Source of the DNA: Allobosea sp. Root381
Lineage (GTDB): Bacteria; Pseudomonadota; Alphaproteobacteria; Rhizobiales; Beijerinckiaceae
Direction of reading: 5' to 3'
DNA length: 64,000 bases
Assembly: GCF_001429395.1 (NCBI RefSeq)
Contig: NZ_LMJT01000004.1
Coordinates: 694 to 64,693 of the forward strand
Shown here: in pieces, positions 1 to 10,187 of the stretch
Numbering within the stretch: the first letter of the stretch is position 1
Layout: each line of letters begins with the position of its first letter
Notes under the pieces: model-generated
Databases searched by the model: none
What the model was told of the DNA's origin: nothing
What the model saw: only the letters and a program-made list of their open reading frames with translations
Translations under genes and position numbers: made by a program

Positions 1-2688
1 GTCGTTGGCGAGCAGCGTGCTCGCCAGGATCGTCAGCGCCGCACCATAGGCCGCCTCGATCCCGGTGTCGTCGGCAGCGACCGGGGCGCTGTTCGGCGGC
101 GGCGCATCGACGATCTTGCGCAGCGAGACGTCGTCGAGAGCGGCGCCGTAGCCGTTGAGGTTGGTCTCCGAGCCCTGGAAGATCAGCTCGTTGGTGCCGT
201 CGCCGGAGCCGCCGACGACCTCGACAGTGATCGCCTGCCAGACATTGCCCGGCACGCCTTCATAGACGAGTTGCCCGCCCCAGTAGACGCGAACGCCATC
301 ATCACTGGTCCTAGCGTCGGCATCGGCGATGTGGAAGGTCAGCCGGTAGGTGGCACCGTCCTCGACGCCCGCCACTGTCTGGACGAGCTTGGCATTGTTC
401 CTGTTGCCGTCCATGTCGAACCAGACATTGCCGTCCTTGGCGCTGACGCCGTTCTGCGTGTCGAAATGCAGCTCGGCTCGGCCGCCGGCAGACGTATTGA
501 CCTGCTTCCAGCCGGGAATGACGCCGTTGTCGTTGCGATAGCCCCAGTCGCCGTTCCAGTTGCCGTTATAGGAACCGGTCAGGTCCTCGAAGCTGCCGTT
601 GACGATCAGGTTCGGGTTCTCGTCGATCCAGACCATCGAGACCTTGTCGAGCGCTACGCCGGCGCCGTTCGGGTTCACCGTGGTGCTCTCGAATTCAAGC
701 TTGTTCAGGCCATCGCCGGCACCGCCGACCACATCGATCGTGATCTCCTGCCACTTGTTCTTCGGGATACCGGTGTAGATCACCTGGCCGCCCCAATAGA
801 CCTTGATGGTGTCGCTGGCCTGGTTGGCGTCGGTGTCGGCGATCGAGAACTTCAGGCGATAGGTCTCGCCCTGCTCTACGCCGGCGATGGTCTGGACCAG
901 CCTGGCGTTGTTGTTCGCGCCTTCCATGTCGAACCAGTAGGCACCCTCGGCGGGGCCGACGCCGCCGACCGTGTCGCGGTGGATCTCGGCCCGGTTGTCG
1001 GCGACGTTGACCCAGCCCGGGATGACACCGGCCGGGCTGGTGTTGCGATAGCCCCAGGCGGCGCTGTCATTGGCTCCGGTGAGATCCTCGAAGCCACCAT
1101 TGACGATCAGCTCGGGCCCGGTCGTGCCGGGCGGGAGGATCGTCAGGGAGAGGGTCGCCGTGCCCGTGCCGCCGGCACCGTCTCTGACGAGAAAGGTGAA
1201 CGCGTCCGTGCCGGTGAAGCCCGCAGCGGGGGTATAGCGATAGCTGCCGTCGGCAGCGATCTCGACCGTGCCGTGCGCCGGCCCCTGACCGAGGGCGAAG
1301 GTCAGCGATGCGTCGCCATCGGCATCCGTCGCCACCAGCTGTCCGTCGATGACATTGTTCCGGCTCCCGGTCGCAATTCCGTCGACGGCATCCGGGGCCG
1401 AGTTCTGCATCGGGGCGCCTGCCAGAGTCGCGAGCAGGCTGGGGAGCAGCGCGGCGACCTCGGCATCGCTGCCGGGGACCGCGATCGCGGCGAGCTGGGC
1501 GCCGGTGAAGATCGCCCCGCCGCCGGTCGTGATCGAAGCCGGCTGACGCGCCGGATCGACCCCGTCGAGCAGGACGATCGCATCGCTGCCCGCGCGGATG
1601 ATCAGGTTGTTGCCGTCGCGTATCACGGCGAGATCGGCGGGAAGGTCGCCTTCGAAATGAAGCGTGCTGGCGCTGTCCAGCGAGACCAGGTCGATCCCGT
1701 CGCCCACCCGGAAGACGACGCTGTCGCCGGTCGCGACGATGACGTCGTTGCCGGCGCCGCCGATCAGCGTGTCGGTGCCCTCGCCTCCGGAGAGGAAGTC
1801 GTCGCCTGCACCGCCATGCAGTTCGTCATGGCCGGCGCCACCGAACAGCACGTCGTTGCCGCCATCGCCATAGACCACGTCGTCGCCCGCGCCGGCGCGG
1901 GCGATGTCGTCGCCCTGCATGGCGTAGATCTTGTCCGCGCCGTGGGTGCCGGTGACGACGTCCCCCTGCGCCGTGCCGAAGACGGCCTTGACCCCGGCGA
2001 TCGCCTCGATGCTTTCGCGGGCGAGCCTGGTGTCGTCGACGAAGATCGCGTCGACGCCCATGTCGACATATTTCTGGACGTCGGCCTTGGCGCCAAGGAC
2101 CGTCCAGGTCACGACCTTGAGGCCGGCCGCATGCGCCGCCGCGACATCCACCGCGGAGAAGGAATTGACGCTAGGCGCGATGATGTCCGCGAAGGTTACG
2201 GTGTCGGCGATGTTGCCGATGCCGCTGCGCAGATAGGCCAGCGGGATGTCGACGCCATATTGCGGCATGATGGTGTTGTGCAGGTCCTTCAGGTTGCCGG
2301 CGCCGAAGCTCTGGATCGTGACGAGTTCGGGATCCGTGAAGTCATGTGCGACCAGCGCCTTGATGACGGCTTCGCTGGTCGCGTAGTTGGTGCTCTTCGT
2401 CTCGGGAATGACGCCGATCTTGCGCCCGGTCTCGATCGACATCGTCTTTGCGATCTCGATGACCTCGTCGAAGGTCAGGAGGTTAGGCTCGATCGCCTTC
2501 GCCTCGGCATAGGTCAGATTCTGGTAGTTGTGGTTGTCGTGGCTCGCGACGAGCACGCCGTCCTTGGTCAGATAAAGGTCCGGCTCGATGAAGTCCGCGC
2601 CGTAATTCACCGCCCAGACATAGGCGTCGCGGGAATGGTCGGCATAGGGATTGGTGCCGCGATGCGCGAGCAGGATGATGTCGGACAT
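1..2688 (-). CDS. Glycerophosphodiester phosphodiesterase-RTX mosaic protein, type I secreted (partial, 3' end off the window)
   Basis: The minus frame is open from the ATG at 2688 through base 1 (896 codons), so the C-terminus is missing. Residues 1 to about 240 form a GDPD TIM barrel with the catalytic pattern H9-R10, E35, D37 and H50. This family hydrolyses glycerophosphodiesters to glycerol-3-phosphate and an alcohol. Next come calcium-binding GGxGxDxL repeats (about 265-318), a VCBS/cadherin-like module (about 425-525, with DATDADGD-like and FTFLVRD motifs) and two similar modules of about 155 residues that resemble DUF642 or galactose-binding folds. Each of these starts LIVNGxFEDLTG and contains VIPGW and WFDMxG. 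A further cadherin-like module begins at the edge. There is no N-terminal signal peptide, as expected for a type I substrate, and a type I exporter is encoded nearby. Secretion and substrate are inferred; the secretion signal itself lies outside the window. Confidence 0.88.
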   Translation of the reverse strand, partial: MSDIILLAHRGTNPYADHSRDAYVWAVNYGADFIEPDLYLTKDGVLVASHDNHNYQNLTYAEAKAIEPNLLTFDEVIEIAKTMSIETGRKIGVIPETKSTNYATSEAVIKALVAHDFTDPELVTIQSFGAGNLKDLHNTIMPQYGVDIPLAYLRSGIGNIADTVTFADIIAPSVNSFSAVDVAAAHAAGLKVVTWTVLGAKADVQKYVDMGVDAIFVDDTRLARESIEAIAGVKAVFGTAQGDVVTGTHGADKIYAMQGDDIARAGAGDDVVYGDGGNDVLFGGAGHDELHGGAGDDFLSGGEGTDTLIGGAGNDVIVATGDSVVFRVGDGIDLVSLDSASTLHFEGDLPADLAVIRDGNNLIIRAGSDAIVLLDGVDPARQPASITTGGGAIFTGAQLAAIAVPGSDAEVAALLPSLLATLAGAPMQNSAPDAVDGIATGSRNNVIDGQLVATDADGDASLTFALGQGPAHGTVEIAADGSYRYTPAAGFTGTDAFTFLVRDGAGGTGTATLSLTILPPGTTGPELIVNGGFEDLTGANDSAAWGYRNTSPAGVIPGWVNVADNRAEIHRDTVGGVGPAEGAYWFDMEGANNNARLVQTIAGVEQGETYRLKFSIADTDANQASDTIKVYWGGQVIYTGIPKNKWQEITIDVVGGAGDGLNKLEFESTTVNPNGAGVALDKVSMVWIDENPNLIVNGSFEDLTGSYNGNWNGDWGYRNDNGVIPGWKQVNTSAGGRAELHFDTQNGVSAKDGNVWFDMDGNRNNAKLVQTVAGVEDGATYRLTFHIADADARTSDDGVRVYWGGQLVYEGVPGNVWQAITVEVVGGSGDGTNELIFQGSETNLNGYGAALDDVSLRKIVDAPPPNSAPVAADDTGIEAAYGAALTILASTLLAND
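1738..1890 (-). repeat. RTX nonapeptide-coding repeats in the GDPD protein
   Basis: Imperfect 27-base units encode GGxGxDxLx calcium-binding nonapeptides (for example GGAGDDFLS). They form one short array between the enzymatic and adhesive domains. Confidence 0.8.
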
Positions 2689-2836
2689 GACGATGGTTCC
2701 GGAGGGCGCAACGGGGGGCCAGCCAGCCGCGCCCCTCGCAGCTTGCCTAGGCGGATAACTCTGATGGGCAGCCTGCCCCAATAGGCACGGCATTGATGCC
2801 CGAGGGCGTCCGGGGACGCCCTCGGGACGGTTTCGA

Positions 2837-5800
2837 TCAGACGAAGCGGAAGTCGTCGGCGTGCAGCGAATTCAGCTGAATGCCGCTAATCGTCAGCGTG
2901 TTGTCGGCATCAACCGTGATCACGACGTCCGCTCCGACCTGGGCCGCATGCGAGAAGAGCGCGTCGATATCGGCGAAGATCGCCCTGTCGAACTCGATCA
3001 CGTCCTCCTGGCCGCCGGCGAAATCCGTGATCGTGTCGCGGCCGAAGCCGGGCGCGAAAACGAAGACGTCGTTGCCGGAGCCACCGGTCAGGATGTCATC
3101 GCCGGCGCCGCCATCGAGCACATCGTCGCCCGAGCCGCCGCTCAGCTTGTCGTTGCCGAGGCCACCGAGCAGGATGTCGTCGCCAGAGCCGCCCGAGATG
3201 TCGTCGTTGCCTTCGCCGCCGTCGAGGAGGTCGTCGCCCGAACCGCCCTTCAGCGTGTCGTTGCCGAGCCCGCCGTAAAGCGTGTCGTCACCGGCGCCGC
3301 CGCTGAGCGTGTCGTCGCCCGCGCCGCCGTCGAAGGTATCGTCGCCATTGCCTCCGGTGACGACGTTGTCGCCGTCGCCGAAAGCCAGGTTCTCGATGTT
3401 GACGAAGGTCTGGACGCCGATACCGGCGCCGGCGACACGGCCCGAGGCCATGTCGACATAGATCGCGCCGCTGGCGGCGGAGAGATCGAGCGTGTCGTAA
3501 CCGTCACCGCCATCGATGTAGTCGTTGCCCGGCCCGGCGATGATCGTGTCGTTGCCCGCTCCGCCATGGATCGTGTCGTCGCCCGCGCCGCCGCTGATGA
3601 TGTCGTTGCCCGCGCCGCCATGGATCGTGTCGTTGCCGGCCTCGCCATAGAGGATGTCGTCGCCATCGCCGCCGTCGATGAAGTCGTCGCCGGCGCCGGA
3701 GTAGATGGTGTCGTTGCCGACCCCGCCGCGGACGCTGTCGTCGCCATCGCCGAGATAGATCTGGTCGTCGCCGTCGCCGGCATCGATGTCGAAGTCGCTC
3801 GACGAGGTCGCCGTGACGAGATCGTTGCCGGCACCGAGCAGGATCTTGCCGTTGACGACCGCACCGACATAGAGGTTCAGGTGGTCGTCGCCGTCACCCA
3901 TGTCGATGGCCGCGCCGCCGGTGGCTTCGATCAGGCCCGAATTGCCGAGCTTGTCGTTGCCGCCGCCCATCGAGACGCCACCGATGATAGTGGCGCCGGC
4001 GACGTTGATCACCTCGTCGGCATGGTCGCCGATCAGGTTGATCGCCTCGTTACCGCGCAGGTCGAAGCCGGCGGCCTCTTCCGGCGAGACGTTTTCGGGG
4101 CCGTTGCCCTGGCCCTCGATCAGGCCGCGGTTGACGATCAGGGTTGCGCCCGGTGCGCCGGCATTGCCGGAATTGTCGACCTGGATGGCGCGGCCATGGC
4201 CGCGGATCGTCGCCCCGGTGTCGTTGACGATGGTGCCGCCGCCAGCCGCGATGGCTTCGGACACGTTCGGCTCGCCGTCCTTCGAACCGCTCGCACCGAG
4301 GCCCTCGATCGTGCCGGTGTTCAGGATGGTCACGAGGCCGTCGACGTCGATCGCATCGCCGTCGCTGTCGGCGAGGCCGGCGGATCGGCCCTGCATCACG
4401 CCGTTATTGGTGATGTGGACGCGGCTGGCCTCGGCGCCATCGTTGTCGATGTTCACCGCCGAGCCGTTGCGGCCGATGATCGTGCCGTCGTTGACAATGG
4501 TGACCGTCTTCTTGCCGGTGATCGCGTGTTTGGCGCCTTCCAGCAGGCCGCCGGCATGGTTGTTGACCTTGCCGCCGCTGTTCTCCTGGAAGTCGATCAG
4601 GTCGCCGCCGGCGACCGCGCCGGTCTCGGAGGTGATCGTGCCCCAGTTATTGACGGTGCCGTTCTGCCCCGGGCGGATGACGTCGGTGTTCTCGCCATGC
4701 TGGCGGATGATGCCGCCGGCCTGGTTGTTGATGGTGACGCTGGCGCCGTTGTCGTCAAAATCGTCGAAGTCCATGACGCGGCCATCGGCCTCGATGACGC
4801 CGGCGTTGCTGACGACGATGGTCGCGCCGGCCGCACCGGCCCGGCTCGGACCGATTTCGCCGCGCAGCGTGCCGCCGGCGAGGTTGTCGATGGTCAGCGA
4901 ACCAGCCGCCCCGGCCGTGGCCTGAAGCAGGCGCTCGCCGGCATTCACCTCGATCAGCCCGGCATTGGTCAGTACGGCGTCGCCGCCGCCGGCCCAGGTA
5001 ACTGCATTGTTCGAGACGATCAGCTTGCCGCCGGCGTCGATCTCGACCTCGTCGTCATTGTCGATGATCAGGCCGGACGTGACGGTGGCGCCGTCGCGGA
5101 TGACGATCTCGTCATAGACCGCGCTGCCGGCGACCGACCAGCTGCCGGCCTGAACCTCCAGCCGCTCGACGCCGGTCGCCGCCGCGAGCGAGCCGGTGCC
5201 CGCGCCGAGCAGCTTGACCGTGTCGAAGCCCGTGCCGCCGTCGACAATCGCCGCGGCCCCAGCCCCGGCCTTGACCTCGATGCTGTCGTCGCCCTCGCCG
5301 CCGATCGCGGTGTCGCCGGCACCAATGACGATGCGGTCATTGCCGGCGCCGCCATTCAGCACGTTGGCCTGGTCATTGCCGATCAGCACGTCGTCGCCGC
5401 TGCCGCCGATGACGTTCTCGATGCCCTGCAGGGTGTCGAGGCCGATATCGGCGCCGGTCGCCTTGCCGGTCGAAAGATCGACCGTGATGCCGCTCGTCTC
5501 GGCGGAATAATCAGCGGTGTCGATGCCTTCGCCGCCGTCGAGCAGGTCGTTGCCTTCGCCGCCGACCAGGGTGTCGTTGCCAGCGCCGCCAAACAGGAAG
5601 TCGTCGCCGAGGCCGCCGATCAGGCGGTCATTGCCCTCGCCGCCCTGCAGGACGTCGTCGCCTTCGCCACCGTCGAGCAGGTCGTCGCCCGCGCCACCGC
5701 GAACGAGGTCGTCGCCGGAGCCGGTTCGTACGATGTCGTTGCCTGAGCCGGCGTCAACGACGAGATCGTCCTCGACCTCGGTCGCAGTCAGCGTATCGTC

Positions 5801-6583
5801 GCCGGCGCCCAGCCGGATCTCGCCATAGATGTTCGAGCCTTCGAGCAAGGTGACCGCGTCGTTGCCGTCGCCCATGTCGATGGCGATGCCGTCAAGGCCG
5901 ATGATCGTGCCGGAATTGACCAGCGTGTCGTCACCGCCGAGCATCGAAATGCCGCTGAACAGCAGGTCGTTGTTGGTGAAGTTGTCATTGCCGTCGCCGA
6001 ACGGGTTCGTCGTCGCCGCTTCGTTGCCGGGAACGAGATTTGGCGCGCCGTCCGAATTCGGCGGCGTAGGCAGCTGGGGGGGCGTTGAGACGCTGGTGAC
6101 CGCCGCGCTGCTGCGGACGGCCTTGCTACCGCCACCGCCGGCAATGATCTCCATCGCGGCCGGCGCACCACCGGAAGCCGATATGCCGCCCGGCATCGCG
6201 AGATGGATCGCGGGATCGACGATGGTGTTGTCGAGCGTCGTGTCGATCAGGCTTGGATTGGTCGAGCTGCCGTTTACCGCGCTGGAGCTGCCGATGCTGC
6301 CGGTCGAATCGACATCGGCCTCCCCCTCGCCCTCATTGCCGGAAGCGCCGGCCGAACCGCCGCCCGTGCCCAGGCCGTTCACAGTCACGGTTTCGCCGGC
6401 GGCGATGTTGCGGTCGGCGGTCCAGGTCCAGCTCGTCGCGCTGCCCTCGCCGAACTCGGCACCGTCCTGCCGGACGGTGATTACGTCGCCCGCGAGGACG
6501 GGTTCGAGAACCCTGACCGTGACGCTGCCACCGGCATCAGGGCTGAAGCCGATGTAGCTGACCGAACCGACTGGGCGAGCCAT
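2837..6583 (-). CDS. Large RTX calcium-binding protein with filamentous beta-helix region, type I secretion substrate
   Basis: This 1248-residue acidic, Gly/Asp-rich protein has no N-terminal signal peptide. Residues 1 to about 80 form a small beta-rich head. RTX arrays lie at about 275-350, 930-1030 and 1080-1175. Between roughly 490 and 890 there is a non-RTX region of repeated NxGxI and INNxAGG-like units, of the kind that forms right-handed beta-helices in adhesins. The last 75 residues ([13 protein letters not shown] ... LHADDFRFV) match the C-terminal targeting region of serralysin-type type I substrates, ending in a hydrophobic DFxF motif. It is transcribed divergently from the PrtD/HlyD pair, which is the likely exporter. 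The role is unknown; a surface, matrix or biofilm protein is the usual inference. The alternating NG-repeat and RTX layout suggests growth by internal duplication. Confidence 0.88.
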   Translation of the reverse strand: MARPVGSVSYIGFSPDAGGSVTVRVLEPVLAGDVITVRQDGAEFGEGSATSWTWTADRNIAAGETVTVNGLGTGGGSAGASGNEGEGEADVDSTGSIGSSSAVNGSSTNPSLIDTTLDNTIVDPAIHLAMPGGISASGGAPAAMEIIAGGGGSKAVRSSAAVTSVSTPPQLPTPPNSDGAPNLVPGNEAATTNPFGDGNDNFTNNDLLFSGISMLGGDDTLVNSGTIIGLDGIAIDMGDGNDAVTLLEGSNIYGEIRLGAGDDTLTATEVEDDLVVDAGSGNDIVRTGSGDDLVRGGAGDDLLDGGEGDDVLQGGEGNDRLIGGLGDDFLFGGAGNDTLVGGEGNDLLDGGEGIDTADYSAETSGITVDLSTGKATGADIGLDTLQGIENVIGGSGDDVLIGNDQANVLNGGAGNDRIVIGAGDTAIGGEGDDSIEVKAGAGAAAIVDGGTGFDTVKLLGAGTGSLAAATGVERLEVQAGSWSVAGSAVYDEIVIRDGATVTSGLIIDNDDEVEIDAGGKLIVSNNAVTWAGGGDAVLTNAGLIEVNAGERLLQATAGAAGSLTIDNLAGGTLRGEIGPSRAGAAGATIVVSNAGVIEADGRVMDFDDFDDNGASVTINNQAGGIIRQHGENTDVIRPGQNGTVNNWGTITSETGAVAGGDLIDFQENSGGKVNNHAGGLLEGAKHAITGKKTVTIVNDGTIIGRNGSAVNIDNDGAEASRVHITNNGVMQGRSAGLADSDGDAIDVDGLVTILNTGTIEGLGASGSKDGEPNVSEAIAAGGGTIVNDTGATIRGHGRAIQVDNSGNAGAPGATLIVNRGLIEGQGNGPENVSPEEAAGFDLRGNEAINLIGDHADEVINVAGATIIGGVSMGGGNDKLGNSGLIEATGGAAIDMGDGDDHLNLYVGAVVNGKILLGAGNDLVTATSSSDFDIDAGDGDDQIYLGDGDDSVRGGVGNDTIYSGAGDDFIDGGDGDDILYGEAGNDTIHGGAGNDIISGGAGDDTIHGGAGNDTIIAGPGNDYIDGGDGYDTLDLSAASGAIYVDMASGRVAGAGIGVQTFVNIENLAFGDGDNVVTGGNGDDTFDGGAGDDTLSGGAGDDTLYGGLGNDTLKGGSGDDLLDGGEGNDDISGGSGDDILLGGLGNDKLSGGSGDDVLDGGAGDDILTGGSGNDVFVFAPGFGRDTITDFAGGQEDVIEFDRAIFADIDALFSHAAQVGADVVITVDADNTLTISGIQLNSLHADDFRFV
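3060..3360 (-). repeat. RTX-coding tandem repeats, C-terminal array
   Basis: Near-perfect 27-base units (GCCGCCG...TCGTCGCC on the plus strand) encode GGxGxDxL nonapeptides just before the C-terminal secretion signal. Confidence 0.85.
3490..3790 (-). repeat. RTX-coding tandem repeats, middle array
   Basis: 27-base units encode runs such as [10 protein letters not shown]. [12 protein letters not shown] segment separates this array from the C-terminal one. Confidence 0.85.
5530..5760 (-). repeat. RTX-coding tandem repeats, N-terminal array
   Basis: 27-base units encode GGxGxDxLxGG nonapeptides at about residues 275-351. The array is followed by an [12 protein letters not shown] segment typical of the junctions between RTX blocks. 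Confidence 0.85.
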
Positions 6584-6905
6584 AGCATATTCCTCTAAGT
6601 CAAACGGGTAGCAGCGGCCCAGACGGGGCGCGGGTCGAGACGGATCGTTCCGGGCCTCGGCGTGCGCTAATGACGCGCCGCGAATGACAACAATTTTACG
6701 TTTTTTTAACTAACTAGAATTTTAGCATTCCGAGCACGCTGAAATTATTCGTCGGCTACAGATTAAGGCAGCGCGGCGATCGGCAAGATCGCCACGCCGT
6801 CGTTGGCAAGCTTCACCGCACTGTCACATCGCGGCCCTATCGCTCCGCGCCGCCCATCCTGAGTGCTCGGCCCAGGGCCGAAATCCCGGAGGGTCAGGCG
6901 CGCGG
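6584..6905. promoter_or_regulatory. Divergent intergenic region between the RTX gene and the type I exporter
   Basis: This stretch of 322 bases has no convincing gene. Its middle (about 6685-6770) is strikingly AT-rich for this genome, with T-runs, and probably carries the divergent promoters. I cannot assign clear -35/-10 boxes. Confidence 0.5.
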
Positions 6906-8720
6906 ATGCTCGCCCCGCATGCAGCCGGGGCTCGTCCGGGTGCTGTCCAGTTCGGTACGCGTCCCGGGGAAACGCCCTTGCTCCCAAAATCTCAAAAGAA
7001 CGCGGCCAGCGAAGCACTGGCCTCATGTCGTTCGGCCTTCCTCGCAGTGGCCCTGTTCTCCGCCGTCGTGAACGTGCTGATGCTGACAGGCTCGATCTAC
7101 ATGCTGCAGGTCTATGACCGCGTACTGCCGTCGCGGAGCGTTCCGACACTGGTCGCGCTCTCGCTCATCGTGGCGGCGCTCTACGTCCTGCTCGGCGTGT
7201 TCGACTGGCTGCGCCAGCGCATCCTCACCCGCATCGGCGCAGAGCTTGACCGCAGGCTCGGCGGCCCGGTGCTGACCGCGATCATCTCCGGGCAGCTCCG
7301 CGGCGCCCCCGTCGGCACGCAGCCCTCGCGCGATCTCGACAGCGTCCGCGGCTTTCTCTCCGGCCTGGGCCCGACGGCTCTGTTCGATCTCCCCTGGATG
7401 CCGCTCTACGGCGCACTCTGCTTCATCCTCCACCCCTATCTTGGCTGGACGCTGGTCGCCGGCGGCGTGATCCTGATCATGCTGGCGCTGCTGACCGAAT
7501 TCATGTCGCGGCGGCCGAGCGCCGAGCTCGCCCGCACCACGGCGGAGCGCGCCACGCTGATCGAGGCCTCGCGCCGCAACGCCGAGGCAGTCTCCGCGCT
7601 CGGCATGGGCGGGCGCATCGGCGCCATGTTCGAGCGGATGAACGATCGCCATGTCGCGGCGAACCTCGGAGCCGCCGACATCACGAATGGTATAGGCGGT
7701 GCATCGAAGGTGATCCGCTTCATGCTGCAATCGGCGATGCTCGGCGTCGGCGCCTGGCTGGTGATGCATGACCAGGCTTCTTCGGGCGTGATGATCGCCG
7801 CATCGGTGCTCAGCAGCCGGGCTCTCGCGCCGATCGAGCTGGCGATCGGCAGCTGGCGCCCATTCATCGGGGCGCGCCAGGCCTGGGGCCGGCTGCGCAC
7901 CGCCCTGGCGGAAGGCCCGGCCGCACCGGCCGTCGCGCCCGAGCTGCCGATGCGCGGCGTGACGCTAGAGCATGTCTCGGTGGCTCCCCCCGGTAGCCCG
8001 ACGCCGACAGTCAAGGACATCGCCTTCACGCTCGAAGCCGGACAGGGCCTTGCGGTGATCGGCCCCTCCGCCTCGGGCAAGTCCTCGCTGGCGCGCGCGC
8101 TCGTCGGTGTCTGGCCCGTGTCACGCGGCAACCTGCGCCTCGACGGCGCCACGCTCGAGCAATGGCCCGAGGAGCAGCGCGGCGCCGTCATCGGCTATAT
8201 GCCGCAGGACGTGCAGCTCTTCGCCGGTACCGTCGCCGAGAACATCGCGCGCTTCGACCCGGCGATGACGGAGGAGGCGGTGCGCAGCGCAGCCAAGGCC
8301 GCAGGCGCCTACGACCTGATCCTCGGCCTGCCGAAGGGCTTCGAAACGCCGGTCGGCGAGGCCGGCGGCACGCTCTCAGGCGGTCAGCGCCAGCGCATCG
8401 CCCTGGCCCGCGCGCTCTATCGCGACCCCTTCCTCGTGGTGCTCGACGAGCCCAACGCCAATCTCGATGCCGATGGCGATGCGGCCCTGACCGGGGCGAT
8501 CTCGGGCGTACGCGCCCGCGGCGGCATCGTCGTTGTGATCGCCCATCGCCCCTCGGCGCTGGCTGGAATCGACCTCGTGCTGATCATGGCCGAGGGCCAG
8601 GCGCAGACCTTCGGACCGAAAGAAGAGGTCCTGCGCAAGAGCCTTGCGGCAAAGCCCGGCAATGCCGCGGCGGTACCTTCGAACTCCAGGATCGTGGTGG
8701 CTGCCGATGCGCGCGGTTAA
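6906..8720 (+). CDS. Type I secretion permease/ATPase (PrtD family)
   Basis: This is an inner-membrane ABC exporter half-transporter that energises secretion of RTX proteins. The N-terminal membrane domain (about residues 40-320) includes the family hallmark YMLQVYDRVLPSRS. The nucleotide-binding domain has Walker A GPSASGKSS (about 386-394), signature LSGGQRQR (about 490), Walker B LVVLDEPNANLD (about 510) and the H-loop IAHRPSAL. At 604 residues it is slightly longer than typical members. A TTG at 6978 with GGGGAAA upstream would give 580 residues and a more usual N-terminus, so the start is uncertain. Its last codons overlap the adaptor gene by 14 bases, indicating translational coupling. 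The outer-membrane TolC component is not in the window. Likely substrates are the two RTX proteins encoded divergently. Confidence 0.93.
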   Translation: MLAPHAAGARPGAVQFGTRPGETPLLPKSQKNAASEALASCRSAFLAVALFSAVVNVLMLTGSIYMLQVYDRVLPSRSVPTLVALSLIVAALYVLLGVFDWLRQRILTRIGAELDRRLGGPVLTAIISGQLRGAPVGTQPSRDLDSVRGFLSGLGPTALFDLPWMPLYGALCFILHPYLGWTLVAGGVILIMLALLTEFMSRRPSAELARTTAERATLIEASRRNAEAVSALGMGGRIGAMFERMNDRHVAANLGAADITNGIGGASKVIRFMLQSAMLGVGAWLVMHDQASSGVMIAASVLSSRALAPIELAIGSWRPFIGARQAWGRLRTALAEGPAAPAVAPELPMRGVTLEHVSVAPPGSPTPTVKDIAFTLEAGQGLAVIGPSASGKSSLARALVGVWPVSRGNLRLDGATLEQWPEEQRGAVIGYMPQDVQLFAGTVAENIARFDPAMTEEAVRSAAKAAGAYDLILGLPKGFETPVGEAGGTLSGGQRQRIALARALYRDPFLVVLDEPNANLDADGDAALTGAISGVRARGGIVVVIAHRPSALAGIDLVLIMAEGQAQTFGPKEEVLRKSLAAKPGNAAAVPSNSRIVVAADARG

Positions 8721-10068
8721 CGAGAACAAGGCCGGCGGAAGCCTCCCGCTCGCAGGCGCCAATGCAGGTGGCAAGCGGCCGAATCCGCGCCGCGACATCC
8801 GCCGCGCCACGCTGTTCGGCGTCGCGACCATGGCCGTGTTATGCGGCACCGTCGGGCTCTGGGCGGCGACGGCACCTCTCTCTGGTGCGGTGATCGCCTC
8901 CGGCAAGGTCGTGGTCGAGAGCAATGTCCGGCGTATCCAGCATCCGGCCGGCGGCGTCGTCGCCGAAATCCGGGTGAAGGAAGGTGACCGCGTCAAGGCG
9001 GGCGATGTCCTGGTACGCCTCGACGAGACCAATGCCCGCGCCAGCCTCGCCCTGATCGAGATCGAGCTCCTGCGCTTCCAGGCGCGCAAGGCACGGCTCG
9101 AGGCCGAGCGCGACGGCGAGGCCGAGCTCGAAATGCCAGCTGCCCTGCGCGACCGTAGCGAAGACCCCGCCGTCGTGCAGGCCATTGGGGCCGAGACGCG
9201 GTTGTTCCGCACCCGCCGCGCTGCGGCCGAGGTGCAGCGCTCGCAGTTCCGCGAGCGGATCGCGCAGTCGCATGAGGAGATCAAGGGCCTCGCCGCGCAG
9301 ATCGAGGCACGGCAGGTCCAGGCCAAGCTGATCGGCCAGGAACTCGACGGCGTGCAGAAGCTCTACGACCAGAGCCTGGTCGCGCTCTCGCGGCTGACGG
9401 CGCTGCAGCGCGAGGCCTCCCGCCTCGTCGGCGAGCGCGGCAGCCTGACCTCGGACACCGCCCGGGTGAAGGGCCGTATCGCCGAGGTCGAGCTGCAGAT
9501 CGTCCAGATCGACGAGGATCTGCGCCGCGAGGTCACGACGGAGCTGCGCGACGTGGACGGCAAGATCGCCGATCTTACCGAGCGCCGCGTCGCGGCCCGC
9601 GACCAGCTCGACCGGATCGAGATGCGCGCGCCACAGGACGGGCTCGTCCACCAGCAGATCGTGCACACCATCGGCGGCGTGATCGGCCCGGCCGAGCAGA
9701 TCATGCTGATCGTGCCCGAGACCGACGGGTTGGTGGTCGAGGCACGGGTGGAGCCGACGATGATCGACCGCCTGCATGTCGACCAGCCGGCGATGCTGCG
9801 CTTCCCGGCCTTCGACAGCGCCACGACGCCGGACCTCAAGGGGCGGCTGATCCATGTCTCGGCCGACGCCAGCACGGACCAGCAGACCGGTGCCTCGTTC
9901 TACACGGTGCGCGTGGCGCTCGACCGCACGGAAACGGACCGCCTCGGCGGCAAGACCCTGCTGCCGGGCATGCCGGTCGAGACCTTCATCCAGACAGGGA
10001 CGCGTACCGCCTTCGCCTATCTGGCCAAGCCCTTCCAGGACCAGATCACCCGCAGCTTCCGCCATTGA
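8707..10068 (+). CDS. Type I secretion periplasmic adaptor (HlyD/PrtE family)
   Basis: This membrane fusion protein links the ABC exporter to an outer-membrane channel. From the ATG at 8707 it has 453 residues, the normal size. It has a short cytoplasmic N-terminus, one membrane segment (about residues 36-58), a biotinyl-lipoyl half-motif (RIQHPAGGVVAEIRVKEGD), long coiled-coil helices rich in Arg, Glu and Gln (about 110-290), and a beta-barrel C-terminal part with VPETDGLVVEARVEP. The frame is open upstream to 8644, but that extension lies inside the exporter gene. The start at 8707 follows a GTGGTGG and places the membrane segment correctly. The gene overlaps the exporter stop by 14 bases and forms a two-gene operon with it. 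Confidence 0.93.
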   Translation: MRAVNENKAGGSLPLAGANAGGKRPNPRRDIRRATLFGVATMAVLCGTVGLWAATAPLSGAVIASGKVVVESNVRRIQHPAGGVVAEIRVKEGDRVKAGDVLVRLDETNARASLALIEIELLRFQARKARLEAERDGEAELEMPAALRDRSEDPAVVQAIGAETRLFRTRRAAAEVQRSQFRERIAQSHEEIKGLAAQIEARQVQAKLIGQELDGVQKLYDQSLVALSRLTALQREASRLVGERGSLTSDTARVKGRIAEVELQIVQIDEDLRREVTTELRDVDGKIADLTERRVAARDQLDRIEMRAPQDGLVHQQIVHTIGGVIGPAEQIMLIVPETDGLVVEARVEPTMIDRLHVDQPAMLRFPAFDSATTPDLKGRLIHVSADASTDQQTGASFYTVRVALDRTETDRLGGKTLLPGMPVETFIQTGTRTAFAYLAKPFQDQITRSFRH

Positions 10069-10094
10069 GGGCGTCTGCCGATCGCGTGAAACGT

Positions 10095-10138
10095 CTTCCC
10101 GTCACCGCTGTGCAAACCCGCACGGCGGTGACGGGAAG
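10095..10138. terminator. Strong hairpin between convergent genes
   Basis: A perfect 14-base stem (10095-10108 with 10125-10138) continues through a T-G pair and four more pairs to a six-base loop (AAACCC). It lies between the ends of the adaptor gene and gatA, so it could act in both directions. There is no strong T-tract on either side. Confidence 0.65.
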
Positions 10139-10187
10139 GACTGGAATCGAATCCGTTCGGAGGATGCGTTGAGCAGCGGCTACCCGC

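Noticed and set aside
271-2784. Long plus-strand open frame (837 codons) opposite the GDPD-RTX gene
   Set aside because: The minus strand reads through as a coherent GDPD, RTX and adhesin protein. The plus-strand translation is an Asp/Val/Ala-rich shadow produced by GC codon bias.
2861-5746. Plus-strand open frame of 961 codons with Val/Ala/Asp repeats
   Set aside because: It is the antisense of RTX repeats. Its repeated VVARAA pattern is the complement of GGxGxD codons, and no Shine-Dalgarno or family match is visible.
3060-5760. Regular short repeats that could suggest CRISPR or a minisatellite
   Set aside because: Units are 27 bases in coding phase, encode calcium-binding nonapeptides, and lack unique spacers of constant length.
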